A stretch of 64,000 nt of DNA from Daldinia sp. FL1419 (Eukaryota > Ascomycota > Sordariomycetes > Xylariales > Hypoxylaceae), in the NCBI GenBank assembly GCA_025201765.1, contig MU623359.1:1-64000 (forward strand). The letters are read 5' to 3'. A program made the translations under genes and the position numbers. The notes under the pieces were generated by a model. That model did no database searches, was not told the origin of the DNA, and saw nothing but the letters and a program-made list of their open reading frames with translations. Shown here piece after piece: positions 33,284 to 46,400 of the stretch; within the stretch, counting starts at the first letter, position 1, and every line of letters starts with the position of its first letter.

Positions 33284-34828
33284 ATGAACTTAACATCTCC
33301 CACAGGAGACACCGGTAAACCACGCCTTGGTAATGACCAAGATGTAGGATGTACTGCTTCGCTATGGCTCGGGAAGATACATCCATATTTCAAGGACCCA
33401 GAGCATGTCGTGGTTCTTAAGCTTGACATCCTCCTATTGACCTGGGCCTTCGTCGCCGGCTTGATGAAAGATATGGACCAATCCACAACAACGCAAGCAT
33501 ACGTCTCGGGTATGAAAGAATCGCTCTCGCTCTACGGAAACGAGCTAGTCGAGTTTACTACTTACTTCTCCATCGGCTATGCGCTCTTTATTGTTCCCGC
33601 TCAGATGATTCAGACGCGAGTTCGCCCCTCGGTCTTTTTACCAATCTGCGAAATTATCTGGGGCGCACTCACTTTGGCGACATATAAAGCACCTAATGCG
33701 AGGACGGTTTTCGGGCTGAGGTTCTTCCTCGGCGTTTTCGAATCGACATCCTGGCCCGGTCTCGTCAGTCTCATCTTCAACTGGTACACGCCTAAAGAGC
33801 TCGGTAAGCGATTGGCCATATTTGGCGTCAGCGGCGTTGCTGGTAATATGTTCTTGGGCATTCTACAAGCCGCACTTTATAAAAACCTTAATGGGGTGAA
33901 TGGTCTCGAGGGCTGGCAGTGGCTGTTTATCGTTTCCGGCGTTATGACAATGGCATGGGGAGCCATAGGGTTTATAGTCATCCCCGACTCTCCTAGGATT
34001 ACTCGGGCCATTTACCTTAGCCATTCCGAACGGGACTTGGCGTGTACAAGGCTCTCTGAGCACGGAATGACGACTTCAGAGTTGATCCCGTTTAATCTTC
34101 TTGTTCGAAAACTACTCTCGTTGCTCAAAAGCCCCCTAACGTACCTGTTCCTCGCAGCTTACCTTCAATTCGCCTGGTCCCAACGCGCCAACTCGTACTT
34201 TCTTCTGTATCTCAAAGGCATCACAAACGCAGCCGGCGAGCCCCTATATTCCACTTATACAGTAAATCTTATCCCTCTCGGCGGCTATGCCATCTCAATC
34301 GTATCTAACATTGCGTTAAACGCTCTGAGCGATTGGAAAGGCTGGCGATGGCAGGTTTCTTGCGGTGCCGCCGTCTTGCAGCTAGTAGCAACTTCGGTTT
34401 TAGCAGGGTGGCCTGGCTCGCATGCTACAATTATGGTATTCTACTTCCTTACTTTTGCTACAGCGGCTTGGGGTTACGCACTTATCGCATGGCTTGCGGA
34501 GATCCTCCGCAAGGAACCTGAGGCGCGATCGATTGCTGTGGCTATTGCCATCACGCTGGTATATATTGGACACGCCACCATTCCACTCCGCGCATGGCGA
34601 GTATCTGACTCTCCTACGTACCCGATCGGATTTCCCCTAGCCGCGGCGTTTTGCGTGGGAAGTATAATATGTATGCTAGGGATGCGATTTTACATTCGCA
34701 AACATCCGAATATCTTAGAATTAGGACTAGGCTGGCGCAAAAGGCAAGATGGCGCAGTCGAGGAGGCATCCGATTCCGATCAAGCAAACGGGAAGCAAAC
34801 TACAAGGGAAACAACGCGAGAAGTTTGA
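33284..34828 (+). CDS. MFS transporter, allantoate permease-like (ACS family)
   Basis: Single exon, 514 aa, starting at the ATG at 33284. The frame is open upstream but has no earlier ATG. Twelve membrane segments are expected. Landmarks of the anion:cation symporter/Dal5 group are visible: KLDILLLTWAFVAGLMKDMDQ in helix 1, SIGYALFIVPAQMIQTRVRPS, GLRFFLGVFESTSWPG, and WQWLFIVSGVMT before the central loop. Relatives carry vitamins, allantoate, and organic or sulfonic acids. The cytosolic tail is rich in Glu, Asp, Thr and Arg. Its position beside a TauD-type dioxygenase suggests uptake of that enzyme's substrate. Confidence 0.9.
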   Translation: MNLTSPTGDTGKPRLGNDQDVGCTASLWLGKIHPYFKDPEHVVVLKLDILLLTWAFVAGLMKDMDQSTTTQAYVSGMKESLSLYGNELVEFTTYFSIGYALFIVPAQMIQTRVRPSVFLPICEIIWGALTLATYKAPNARTVFGLRFFLGVFESTSWPGLVSLIFNWYTPKELGKRLAIFGVSGVAGNMFLGILQAALYKNLNGVNGLEGWQWLFIVSGVMTMAWGAIGFIVIPDSPRITRAIYLSHSERDLACTRLSEHGMTTSELIPFNLLVRKLLSLLKSPLTYLFLAAYLQFAWSQRANSYFLLYLKGITNAAGEPLYSTYTVNLIPLGGYAISIVSNIALNALSDWKGWRWQVSCGAAVLQLVATSVLAGWPGSHATIMVFYFLTFATAAWGYALIAWLAEILRKEPEARSIAVAIAITLVYIGHATIPLRAWRVSDSPTYPIGFPLAAAFCVGSIICMLGMRFYIRKHPNILELGLGWRKRQDGAVEEASDSDQANGKQTTRETTREV

Positions 34829-35500
34829 ACAATAATCATCCCTTAGGTATATAAAGAATATAACTCTATTAAAGCCAGCCGCGGAGAAAACTTGCAAGTT
34901 TCCCGAGAATTATATCAAATCTGCCATCCCCTTACTACGATCGCGGCGGTACACAGGACTCGATTGCCCATAAACTATTCGGACCAGCAACGAGTCCCCG
35001 CCGGAGCGGATAAGAATCCCCTTCCACAACATAAGACGTAGTTAGCCTCACAAGCCACCAATGGCGATCAACGCCATTAATCTAATGTTGACCTTAGAGA
35101 AGGAGCCTAGTAATCGACCTTCACGAGACTGGACATATATCAACGATGGGCGATGCATGAACGGTCCCCATTCGCGTTGTCCTACGGTGGGACTAGCCCG
35201 AGCACCCCAGCGGCGATGGTATGGTAATACAATTCACAGCTGTTGGCCCTAATGGGGTGAAGGTTGTGCGGGTTGGCACGCCACTGCGTCTCATCACTTT
35301 ACCTACTAACTCGTTCATTCGTATTTATCAGCCCTTACTTCAAGGCAAGGCCATCGAATTTCTTCGATCATGGAGTTCCCGTTTTCTATTACAACTATAT
35401 AGAGCTATATGCTCCGATGATTTCTTGGCTTTCCTGATATACATCTAACACTTCCTTTGCTCCCAATGCGAACGCCAATATCCGTGAATCGATCAAAGTC
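34829..35500. other. Intergenic
   Basis: No supported coding region between the MFS gene and the 7TM gene, which share orientation. The second half is the likely promoter of the 7TM gene. Confidence 0.4.
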
Positions 35501-36763
35501 ATGGACGCGCCATTCTCTTCTCTAACACCCGCCGAGCAGGAGGCGTTATTGGACGGGCCCGCACTGGCCCCTCCGACCGGAGTACGGTCCAACTTTACAA
35601 ATCCGCAAAACCTCAACAACGGTGGGTTTGTGATGACGTCGTTATTCTTGACCATTTCAACTATTTTCATCTTCACTCGGTTTTACGCTAAAGTATTTCT
35701 TATGAAGAGAATAAGAACCGAGGATTGTATTATATCATCCTGTTTTTATATGTCAAGACCTTCACTAATCTTGTCTAGGTTTGATAGTAGTCGGATATGT
35801 ACGTTACACCTCTCAACCATAACGCGCCGGTCAATCTGACAATATTGCAAGGGTATATTTGTAGTCCACTCCTATTGTCTGTATCGGTTGGTTCATAACT
35901 TCGGGTTTCGCATTCATCAGTGGGATGTTCGTTTAAGGAATATGTCCGAGTATCTATATGTGAGTTCGTAAGGGGTCACTCTGGACTCATCGGCTACTAA
36001 ACGCTACTAGGTTTTTTATATTTCCATCAATCTTTATTGCGCCCATCTAATGGTCACTAAATCAGCTATCCTACTGGAATGGGTTCATTTGTTTGTTCCG
36101 GACAATCATCGGTGCCCTTTCTACTGGGCGTGTCATTGCCTTATTTGGGCCAACGTAATCTTCTATAGCGTAACGATTATCATAGCTAACCTAAGCTGTG
36201 TTCCTTTACAACGTATTTGGGATATAACCGTAGACGGAAAATGCAATATCCCTATGCCTCTTCAAGTTATGGCGGCAGCTCTCAATCTAGTCATTGACAT
36301 TTCTATCTTGGTCCTCCCGCAGCCCGTTATCTGGAAATTGCATATGCCGAAAACGAAAAGACTCGGCGTCTCGGTAGTCTTTGCTATTGGCATCTTGTAA
36401 GACTATATACTCTTATCTGCGATCTGAGCTATACTAAACCTGAAGTAGGGCTACTGTTGCCGCCTGTTTTCGACTTGCGAACACTACACGACGTGATACC
36501 GATGACTTCACCTTCATATCCTCGGAGCTAATACTATGGGCCTTAGTTGAGATGACATGTTCCTTCTTAGTATTTTGTGTGCCTGTCATCCCCGGTATGT
36601 GGAACGGGTCTGTGGCCCAGCATCCAACGACAATGAGAGCATGGTACAATAGATTTACACTCCATGCGGTGCCCCCGCAGGCTTCTCCTCGGACATATAT
36701 CCATGGGATACCAAGCAGATGCCAGGGCTGCTGGAAGGTTACCAAGTTTCTCCCATTTTATAG
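35501..36763 (+). CDS. Fungal rhodopsin-like 7TM membrane protein
   Basis: Best model: six exons (35501-35726, 35779-35798, 35852-35959, 36011-36396, 36449-36594, 36681-36763), 322 aa. Splice sites have CTAAT, CTGAC or CTAAA branch sites and frame is kept. Typical segments of the fungal 'rhodopsin domain' (PF20684) family are present: TRFYAKVFLMKRIRTEDC, HQWDVRLRNMSEYLYVFYIS, VTKSAILLEWVHLF, NLSCVPLQRIWD and DISILVLPQPVIWKLHMPKTKRLGV. There is no retinal-type Lys signature, and function is unknown for the family. The C-terminus is uncertain. In this model it ends at GYQVSPIL, while another frame just downstream, up to 36923, carries a family-like tail (GIVRTREIISTVED). Confidence 0.75.
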
Positions 36764-39159
36764 GGGTAGCAAACGCCAAGAAAACTCGAGTCAAGAGTGG
36801 CCGCTAAGTCAGGTCCAAGGGATTGTACGTACGAGGGAAATTATAAGCACGGTCGAGGATGCCTCAAGCTCTATGGGAGCCGATGGGAGGAGCGGGACGT
36901 GCCCGTGGGCCGAGCCGGTATAGAAAGTTGTTGTTGATTGGAACCACGATACCCCTGAGAACTAAAGAGAGTTACGCAATCTATTCACTTAATTAGCAAG
37001 TATAACTACACCGGAACATATACTATGTAGATCGCATTTCTGATTCAAAGGTTAACATATTGCGAGGCTCGAATGCTATTAACACGTCAGACGCGCCCAG
37101 GGATGTACAAACCTACTTACCTGGGTAGGCAGTTTATTGGCATTTAATACCACGTCCGACAAACGTGAGCGATCCTGTCTGACTTATCTATGGAAAGGAA
37201 TGGGGCTGCCACGTGCTACACATAATCCGATATTCGTTATTCTCCGGTGTTTATTTTAAGTAACAATAATATCGATCATGATTCCATTGCTAACGGAAGC
37301 ACGTCTAGAAAAGCGAGCCAGCGTCGAAGTGTCAGCCCGCTGCTTCTAGATGGAATAATAGAATGATGGATCAGCAGTTACTTGTATGGATAAGAAGTAT
37401 CTGGCTATATATGAGTTTAATAAGCTTAGTTACCTATATAATATAATGATTGTTCTTGCTTGTAGTGAGAGCTAGTTGACGAATTAGTATCACTACATCT
37501 TGACCCGACTCCTGTTAGTCGGAAGTCCAGGGGTAGCACTAGGTAAGTAACATAACCCGTCTTAGGGTTACATGTACCTACGAAGTACGTGCGTAGTTTA
37601 TACCATTAATGCCTAGGTACCGACCTACCTATATTTATAACACGATGCTTCAAACACTCGGGGTAGGTATGTGTTCAACACCTAGGGTGTTACACCGAAT
37701 GCTCCACGGATAGAGACGATGCTATTGAGTCAAGTCAATGGGTACCTTAGGTAATACAACGAGGATCCTTAAACTAAAAGTCTATTACTATTCACAATCT
37801 TCTTTGGTTCACTACTGACTTTAACTTTTAGAATAAAGATGATGATATCAGAACAAATACTTTGTATTCCTGTTTATTGGAATGTAACCAAGTATTGTCT
37901 CTTTGTACCTTTGTAGGTTTGGTTCAAAATCGCTTAGTCATTCAATAAACCCTCTTTTTTTCGCTAGTGCGGATATTTATTGGACAAGGAACCTTTTTTT
38001 TTGATTGGCTGCGCATAAAGGAATTCTGCCGGATTTTACTGATTGTACAATTAGGTTCACCGCCTAAGGAAGTCCATAAATATCCGGCAACGTTTCCCGC
38101 TTCTTGTGTTTTCTTTTCTTTTCTTCTTCATACTTACCTTGGAAGAAGAATCCTCGATCAAGAATAAGGATTCTTAAGAGGGGAGACCTGCATTGCACAG
38201 CGCGGAGTCGATCCTCTTCTATTATCCCTCGTGGATCGTAGTTTCCGCAATTTTTGCTTTTCATATCGTTTTCGTTATGATCGGTGCCTTGAGCATCGCC
38301 ATGAGGAAGATGTTAATCTTGACACAAATGACATAGCTTGGACGAAGCAAACATGATAAATATTGGCTACGTTAAATTTTATCGCTGGGCTAAATAAGCT
38401 TTGAGATGTGCATGTCCAGTATTGCGACGCAGAGCTGTTCCTTGCTGGTCGTCGCGTAGGATCGCGAAGATCGCGTAGGCCTCCCAATAAATAATAATGC
38501 TTCTACCTAACAAACAGTCTAGCAATTACCCCCCAATTATTTTCTATGAATAAAGCACTCAAGCGTAATGCATGTTCAGCATTTAGTGATATATTCCCCA
38601 AGCTGGAGAAGTGTAACTTTGTAGTGAGCTACGCCGCGCGGTAGGAATTAGAAAGACGCGTAACTCGATGGCGATGGCGAAGAGAATTAGCCTCCACGTT
38701 TTTTGAAGAGTCGGAATGGTATCTTTTGTTCATTTGCCAAGATAAGGTTATGCGTAGTAAATCCCAAATTGCCACATCTACGCATATCGTCGAAGAAATG
38801 TCTTGAATGTATCGTCAACGAAAAGATGCGCGGGCAGGTAGTGAAGTACAATATCCAAGTACCTCTTTTGGTTACGTCATAAGGTTCATTATAGACATAT
38901 TCATCCATAACCGCATGCGCCCAATGTACTAGCTTACCGCGATTGGCCCTACTTCTGGGTCTCCTTGCTAGCTTCAGGCGCGCGCAAACTTAGATCTACT
39001 TCAACTTACCTCAGCCTCATAAGCTTTTCCTGGTTTAATGACCGAAGAATTCAATAAATAAACTATTACTTCTCCGCCTCACTCATTTTCAGCTTGGATT
39101 GAAACCCTGGGATTGAACATCCCGTAATTGGTTTACAATTTCCACGTGTCTAGTTCGAC
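36764..39159. other. Intergenic
   Basis: Apart from the alternative C-terminal frame of the 7TM gene (to 36923), these 2.4 kb hold no supported gene. TACC/GGTA-type tetranucleotide runs lie near 37554-37640 and a short IR (gtgttcaacacc/gtgttacac) near 37671-37695. A TTTTCTTTTCTTC pyrimidine run lies at 38107-38126. Confidence 0.45.
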
Positions 39160-40092
39160 ATGGGTTACGATGAATCTCCCCCGGGCGAACGAAGAACCTC
39201 GCGAAGCGATGGCGACGGCGATTACGAACGCGACAGGCAGAGCCGAACTAGTCACCGCAGCGATTCCCACCGACGCGAACACCGACGCGAACACCGACGG
39301 AGAGATAAGTCTCGTGATAGATCTAGAAACAGAAGACGCCACCGACATTCTAGGTCTCCCGACGATGCGCCTCGCCGTAGATCAATCTCTCCGGACCGTG
39401 ACCGCAGCGGAGGGGGCGAGCGTAGACGAAGAAGATCACGCGATTACGACAGGCATAATGAAGGCTCACACCGCTCTCGGGCGCGGGACGGTGACTACGA
39501 TTACCGGGACAGAGGTGCTAAACAAATAGCGAAGCGGAGCGGTCCATTACCTTCCCAGGCTGATTCATTCGCCGTTACGCAGGGTGAGGAGCCATCAAAG
39601 CCGAAGGAGAAGCCCAACTATGGGAACACGGGCGCATTGGCCGCTGCTTCAAACTCTGTCGCTCAGTCAGATGGCTCTAAGATCGTACTCAAGTACCACG
39701 AACCGCCCGAAGCCCGCAAGGCGTCCCCGAAGGACCAGTGGAAACTCTTCGTCTTCAAGGGTGACGATATCGTCGATACGATTCCCCTTGGAAATCGTAG
39801 CTGCTGGCTAGTCGGTAGGGAGTTGGCGGTTGTCGACTTACCTGCCGAGCACCCGAGTATCAGCAAGCAGCATGCCGTTATACAGTTCCGCTACATTGAC
39901 AAACGCAACGAGTATGGCGACAAGGTCGGCAAAGTAAAGCCTTACTTAATTGACTTGGAGAGCGCCAATGGAACTATGCTCAACGGAAAGAAGGTGCCCG
40001 AGAGCAGATATCTCGAACTAAGAGAGAAGGATATGATCCAGTTCGGCCAGAGTACACGCGAATATGTTCTAATGCTTGCTCCGAAGGACTAA
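39160..40092 (+). CDS. pml1: FHA-domain splicing factor Pml1/SNIP1
   Basis: Single exon, 310 aa. The first 125 residues are Arg/Ser/Asp/His-rich with RS and RD repeats, as in splicing factors. The forkhead-associated domain occupies about residues 195-305: WLVGRE and SISKQHAVIQF carry the phosphothreonine-binding Arg, Ser and His, and LIDLESANGTMLNG carries the Asn-Gly. The order RS-rich region plus C-terminal FHA, and the conserved PEARKASPKDQWKLFVFKG lead-in, match SNIP1 and yeast Pml1, a subunit of the RES complex in the spliceosome that helps pre-mRNA retention and splicing. Length agrees with fungal orthologues. It should be nuclear and constitutive. Confidence 0.92.
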   Translation: MGYDESPPGERRTSRSDGDGDYERDRQSRTSHRSDSHRREHRREHRRRDKSRDRSRNRRRHRHSRSPDDAPRRRSISPDRDRSGGGERRRRRSRDYDRHNEGSHRSRARDGDYDYRDRGAKQIAKRSGPLPSQADSFAVTQGEEPSKPKEKPNYGNTGALAAASNSVAQSDGSKIVLKYHEPPEARKASPKDQWKLFVFKGDDIVDTIPLGNRSCWLVGRELAVVDLPAEHPSISKQHAVIQFRYIDKRNEYGDKVGKVKPYLIDLESANGTMLNGKKVPESRYLELREKDMIQFGQSTREYVLMLAPKD

Positions 40093-43000
40093 AAACTTGA
40101 AGGTCCAAGCAAAGAGCACAGAGAGCACAGCCTCGCGTGCCAATTCAGGGTGGCATGTCGTTGCTACGCTACACTGTGTGACTGTTGCATAAGTCCCTCG
40201 ACCTGGGCGGGCTATGATGTAGGCAATCACAAAACCTTCCTCTAACAACCCGGCTTAGAAATCAAGTAATGTGTATCTACCGGTTCTTCTCTTCGACTCT
40301 ATATCACACCCCCAAAGAACCGATAGAATGCTTTCCCGTGTAACCGTCCGGAGCCGCCTTGGATTTTTCAGGAAATGCCAAAGAGGCTACTGTCGGTATG
40401 AGTTAATGAGGCAATATCCCCTTTTTGATGTTACACACCCAAATCAGCCCCATGTTGAAGTTGTTGAAGTCTACCACTTGTTAACCGAGTTTACAAGATG
40501 ACTGTTTAAGTTGAAAAATTTTTTCTCAACAATCACGAGACAATCTTACCATGCGGGTGACGGCCCTAGAATAGCATAGAGTGAGGTGTAGAAGTGATAT
40601 TTCATAGTGATACCTCACTTAGAAGATATTATGTCTCGGGATCTAGGAACCAACAGCTTATGCCGAAGCATCGGCCGTGTCCCCATCCGATAGAGCATGA
40701 GGGTGCCTGGTATGTGGGACCGTGACGAACTAATGATGGCGGTGATGAACGATTGGCCCTGTTCTAACCGCTGCCTTGCCTAGAATAGACCTTCTAGTCC
40801 CTTACGTTATAGCTGATAGAACCACAACCGCATACGAGCATCAGTGGAACTTGGTTAGGTTCTACAGGATGGAGAATAGCCATGATAAAGAATTCAGCGG
40901 AGCGACGTCCGTGTAGCGGCCAGACCGCTGTATAATACAACCCCATGATACTCCCCATGTGAAACTTATCGTATTACATGTGAAAAATACAACTTCAACC
41001 CAAGATAGAAAAAAAAAAAAAGTAAGACTGGCAACCCACCAGTCGTGTAATTAATTTCGCAATCGCGATTCGGTACCCCAAGACATTAGGATATGGACAC
41101 TACTACGTAGATTAGGTACTGGAGGACGATCCAAGGGGAGAAAAGTAGGTTTCCGTCTGCCATTCATGCAGCATGCCGTACATGGCATCAAGTATATATT
41201 TTTTTTCCTTGTGCAAGTTGACTCGTCGGGCGAGGGATAGAACAGCGAAACAACCCTGCGAGGTTCATAATCAATTTTGTTCCCAAACATGTCAACACGC
41301 CACACGAGTTCCTAATGTAGAAATGGTGTCCTCCAAAAATGTCTATATTAGGTGTATATTTGGCGTATAATGGACATGTTTATAGCCAAGTTTGGTAGTT
41401 GACTAATATTCCGAATACAAATATTTAATAACTATAAGGATGCGAATAAGAGTTTAGAACAGGACTAGTAAGACTAGTAGATCTAGTTAGCCTAGAAGAT
41501 TACTTAGTAAGGAAACATAACGCAGCCTGCTAAAGGATTCCGCTTTATGTCAACTTTTTAGTACGACCTTGAATTGTTCAGACAATTTCTTAAAGGTAGG
41601 TACCTAGTGTCGGCGCCCCCGCCGCATTTCGCTAAGCTTCAATATATGTAGTCTATAGGTACCTAGGTACCTACACACTACCTCATTGGGTAGTCTCTAT
41701 AGTAAAGTTAAGCTTAGCGTTGAAGTGCTGTGCCGGTGGAACGTCAAGAACATTAGGGGCATTAGAACATTGGGGACCATCTCATTAACTAGGTTAGACG
41801 ATTTGTTGATTGTTGCACATGTATTTCAATAGGCAGCCTTGCACAATAGGACGAACCGATATTTAACAAATTTGGGTCTTTCTACCAACATGACTGTGAC
41901 GAAGGCGATTTATCCATCCAATCAGTGCATTCGCTGACCGATGTCTCGGATCTCGTTTTAACTCGGCCAACGATTAATACGATCTAGTTGACGTCAACCG
42001 CCCAACGTCGAATAGGGCGATAGGGCTCTTGGGTTGCATATCCCCTAATGTACGTATTTCACATGTGCTAGGTCCTAGCTTCCGTAGATGCACCTGTAGG
42101 CGAGTAAGGTTGCTGATGGAACATTAGCATAAACTTTCTTTCCTAAAGATCCAGTAACCCTAACATCCCACTTAAGCAGGTACGCATTACCCTAGGGTTA
42201 GGTATTCTTACAAACGTACCAGAAGTGCCGATTTGCGACGCGCCTTCTTAGTGCATACTTCTCCCCCAATTATCCCCCGGGCGCCCTCCCCCCCAGATCA
42301 TGACCCTTGCTTATGCGGCCCACCCGTCTTACTGCATAGTCTAGCTTCTTATAGGGTTAACTCGCAACCTTTATAGGTACTTTTCTCAAGGCAACTCTTA
42401 TTAGAGTCTTTCGCAACTGCTCGTCGCAGTTGCAACTCCTAGTCCAAGGTGGCTATGGGTGGGTGGGTGGAGAAATAGAAAAGAGTATGACTAAACTAAA
42501 TACTAAAAGTATTGCTGAGCCTCAGGACACCCATTAAAAACAAGTCCATAGACACCGAAGCAGCTGACGACACTAGAACATGGACCCCGTGATGCCACAT
42601 CCTATTGTACATACTTCCTGCCTACTTCCTGCCGACCTCCTACCTGTTTCCAATCTGCAACTACCTTAGTACGTTCTACTACATAGGTCGTTACTACCTA
42701 TAATTTTTGATACTTGATACATGTACCTGCCTACTAAGGTACATTCCTCCAGTTACATCTTTTTTTTCTTTTTCATTCTCCCTTTTGACTCTGTACACCC
42801 TCATTTCCTCACTTCTACTCCACGATGTGACCTGTTTAACCCGGCCCTCACAAAACAAATCCGCCTCGACCGAGTAGCTTAACAGCCATTCAAATCATCC
42901 GACCTTTCCATCTTTAAGCAGGGCAACATCGTGTTAATAGCACATGGAGAGAAATTTGCCCGTATGGGGATTGTCTTGTAACCACTGGTCAGGCCTTTCC

Positions 43001-43494
43001 GAAATCTACTTGCCCATTTAGTATTTTTGCCATTCATTTTCCTATGACTCTTCGATGTATCCTAAGTATACCGTATATATCCTTTCCTATCCAGTTTAAC
43101 AAGTGAATACTCACCTACCTACGCGTATTCCCTACTGAGCACTGCCATTATCGTCATTATTGGCGACTGATGTCATGCGCTACGTTGATCTCAGTAGAAT
43201 CTGACCCTCCTTTATAAGTAGAGAAGCACATCTTCCAGTTACGACTCTTACACACACACCCACTCCCCAAAAAAGACATTTTACCAAAAGGTAATAATAT
43301 TGGCTTGAGTCCTCACCTTGTCTACAAGGAAGCATGGTATGTTGAAACTATTTCACTCTTTTTCTTTTCCATCCGTTCACTTTTCGCTCACTTGATATGT
43401 ACCTGAACACATCCCCCGGGTTTGGTATACTACCCGAGCCGCCATCCCATCCGTTCTTCGTAGATCCGTTGTCTTTACACTCCGAAGTCCTATT
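40093..43494. other. Intergenic, 3.4 kb without a gene
   Basis: No coding region is supported. TAGGTACC-type runs occur at 41598-41604 and 41655-41672. A 10-bp inverted pair (CGCTAAGCTT near 41629, AAGCTTAGCG near 41709) flanks the second of these. A homopolymer A run lies at about 41010-41022. A pyrimidine-rich leader (42750-43490) precedes the esterase-NB-ARC gene and may include its 5' UTR; an ATG followed at once by GTATGT near 43334 could be a leader exon and intron. Confidence 0.45.
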
Positions 43495-46400
43495 ATGGTG
43501 ATCGCTAGTATTTGGCGATGCTTCCTAATCCGACTTCTAGGAGTACACAAAACCCTCAGAGCTCGGACAGCTTCGTTTATATCCACAATTATGAGTAGCT
43601 TGCTAATCCCAGCTTCCCCGCAGGGCTCGATCAATAAACAAATCTCGCGCTACGAGACCACAGCAGTTTATACTCATCCCGATGCTAAAGTCGACATTGT
43701 TCTCGTTCATGGTCTAAACGGCGATCCACACAAGACGTGGACGGCTAAGAACGATGTCTTCTGGCCTACCGACTTACTCCCAACTTCTCTAAGAGATGCC
43801 CGCGCGAACATCCTTGTGTACGGTTACAATGCCGACGTATACTCGAAGAAGCATGGGTCGAACCCGAGCGACAACTTCATTTACATGCATGCGCAAACCC
43901 TAGTAACGTCGCTCACGCATTATCGAAAGGATGAGCAAACATCTCATAACCCAATCATATGGGTATGTCATAGCTTGGGCGGAATCTTGGTGAAGCGCGC
44001 TCTGTTATATTCGAATGATTTGAGATCTTCACAACATGAAGATTACCGATCGATATATGTATCCACGTATGGTATCATATTCCTCGGTACGCCTCATACA
44101 GGGTCGGATTTAGCGACGTGGGGTACGATGTTGCAGGCAATGTCGGACGCTGTGGTCCCCAGGACCTTCTTCCAATCCGAGTCGGTTCTTCTCAGAACCC
44201 TGAAGAGAGATAATGAAACTTTGCAAAATATAAACGTTCATTTCCTCGACATATATCAGCGCTTCAAGATCCTCATGGCACACGAAAATCATAAATCAGA
44301 TTTAAAGGGAACCAGAACGCTAATAGTTGACGCTCATTCCGCTAGCCCCCAGCTTCCGGGCGTGACATATTACGCTATCGAAGCAACCCACTCTGGAATG
44401 TGCAAGTTTGAGAGCAGAAATGCACCAGGCTATAGAACTATAGCTACTGCTCTTAGGGATTGGGTTACTGCTGCGCCGGATGTCATCACTACGCGGTGGC
44501 GGGTAGAGGAGGATGAGCTATTGGCAAGGGCCAAGCACGAAATAGAAGAGAGAATGAAGCCATGGGTATGTTACTCTCCCGAGGTTCAAGACTCAATACA
44601 ACTAGATAATATCTAACCCCGACTAGATTGACTCGCAACGTTTCCAGCAGGTTGGCCAAGGATCAAGTAGGTTACCAGCACTATCCTTTTTAGAAAATAG
44701 TTCAGATCGTTACCACGGTCGGTATTTGGGGAACTCAGTGTTTGAAGATGTTCAGCTTCCTTTTGAGATAGAGGAGGTTGATGATCATTATTTACGAGAA
44801 AGCGTTAGACACCAAAGATCGAGGAGCCGTAGCTGATGTTTCTTTTTTCTGTAGTTCCGCAGCAGCAACATAATGAAAATACTTTACCCTCAACTCCAGA
44901 CCCATCGAAGATCGACCATCAAACTAGACCGCTGCTCACCGGCCCAGTGACGCCTAACCAGCCATCGGAAGAAGATTATTTTCCTTCTCAACAGTCTAAA
45001 CCTGATGATGATCCCCCTCAAGAACCCCTATTCGTCAAGCCCACCGTCTTTCGTCCTAACACCTTTTTTAAGGGTCGGGATAAAGAACTAAAATTGCTCC
45101 ATAAGATGTTAATGGATCGCAAGAGAAGATCTGTCGGAACTTCGTCTGTCCTAATCCAAAGTATGCCTGGTGGTGGTAAGACCCATTTGGCCCGACAGTA
45201 TGTTTTTCAACATAGATACGATTATCCTGGCGGTATCTTCTGGATTAGAGCAAAGTCCATAGAGGAATTAGACTACGGTTTTTGGGACATAGCAAAGACG
45301 GTGGGCTTAAATGAGGTAAAGCTTCTAGATAGAAGCGGGGCTATTGATACTCGAAAAATGGTCAAGGCCGTTCACACATGGCTGAGTGCAAATGATAACT
45401 GGCTGCTTATCTTGGATGGCATTCACTTTGACCTCCCAGACCTTCAGGATTATATTCCCTTTACGAGGAATACCGGGTTGATATACACATCGACAGAGCG
45501 AACAGCGGGAGAGGACTACCAGTTTGATAATCCCCAAGTTATTGCGCTAGACTCGTTAACGAGACAAGAAGCCCAGGAGTTACTATTCGAGGAGATGGGC
45601 AAGAGGAAGCCATACACACAAGATGACTTGAGACGTGCGGAAGAGTTAGTCGATTTAATGGACCGCTTACCCCTTATGATTCATGTCGCAGCACTACAGC
45701 TGAAGGCTACTCGGGAGCCGCTCGCAAAGTACTTGCGGTCGTTCCGGAGTCGTCCGAAGGTTGGGAACCTTCTTGCGTATCGAGCAGTTCGTGAGCAACT
45801 CGAGCATAGAGGCGCCATTGCCGCGCTAAACTTAATGTCTCTGCTATCTTTCTTCGGCACACATATTCCCGTCGAGATGGTAGTATTAGGTATGCTTTCG
45901 TGAATTTTGATTGGGGCTTCTTCTTACTAAATATAATTGCAGGAGCAAAGGCACTAGACAAACGAACACCTGTTAAATCGGCAGACCCCGAAACCCGAAG
46001 GTCGTCACTTAATAATACATTCAAGATGCTCATCGCTTTTGCTCTAGTTGAAAGGAATGAGAACACTGAAGCCTCGTCAGCTAGCTCGCATAGTACCCGT
46101 AGTGTCGATATGGGACAAGATAGTCTCGACATACTAAGAGTTCACGGAATTGTCCAAGCATTCTTCGTCGATGCACTAGCAGAAGAGAAACAAGCTGCTT
46201 TTTGGTTGGAACGAGCGATATGCGTCTTCTGTAAAGCGTTCGATGTGTGCGACCGCCGGGCCACTGATGACACCCAGACGGGAGTACCTGAAGATTTTCG
46301 AAGACTTCGCATACATGGAGAGCGGTTATTAGCTCATACTAACAGATTCGAGAGAAGAAATCCCGATCTTGCGCAGTGCCGAGAACTTGTCGAATCACGA

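Noticed and set aside
39128..39529. Open frame of 133 codons overlapping the start of the Pml1 gene
   Set aside because: It is an alternate frame of the Arg/Ser-rich coding region. Biased codons there keep neighbouring frames open, and the product has no domain.
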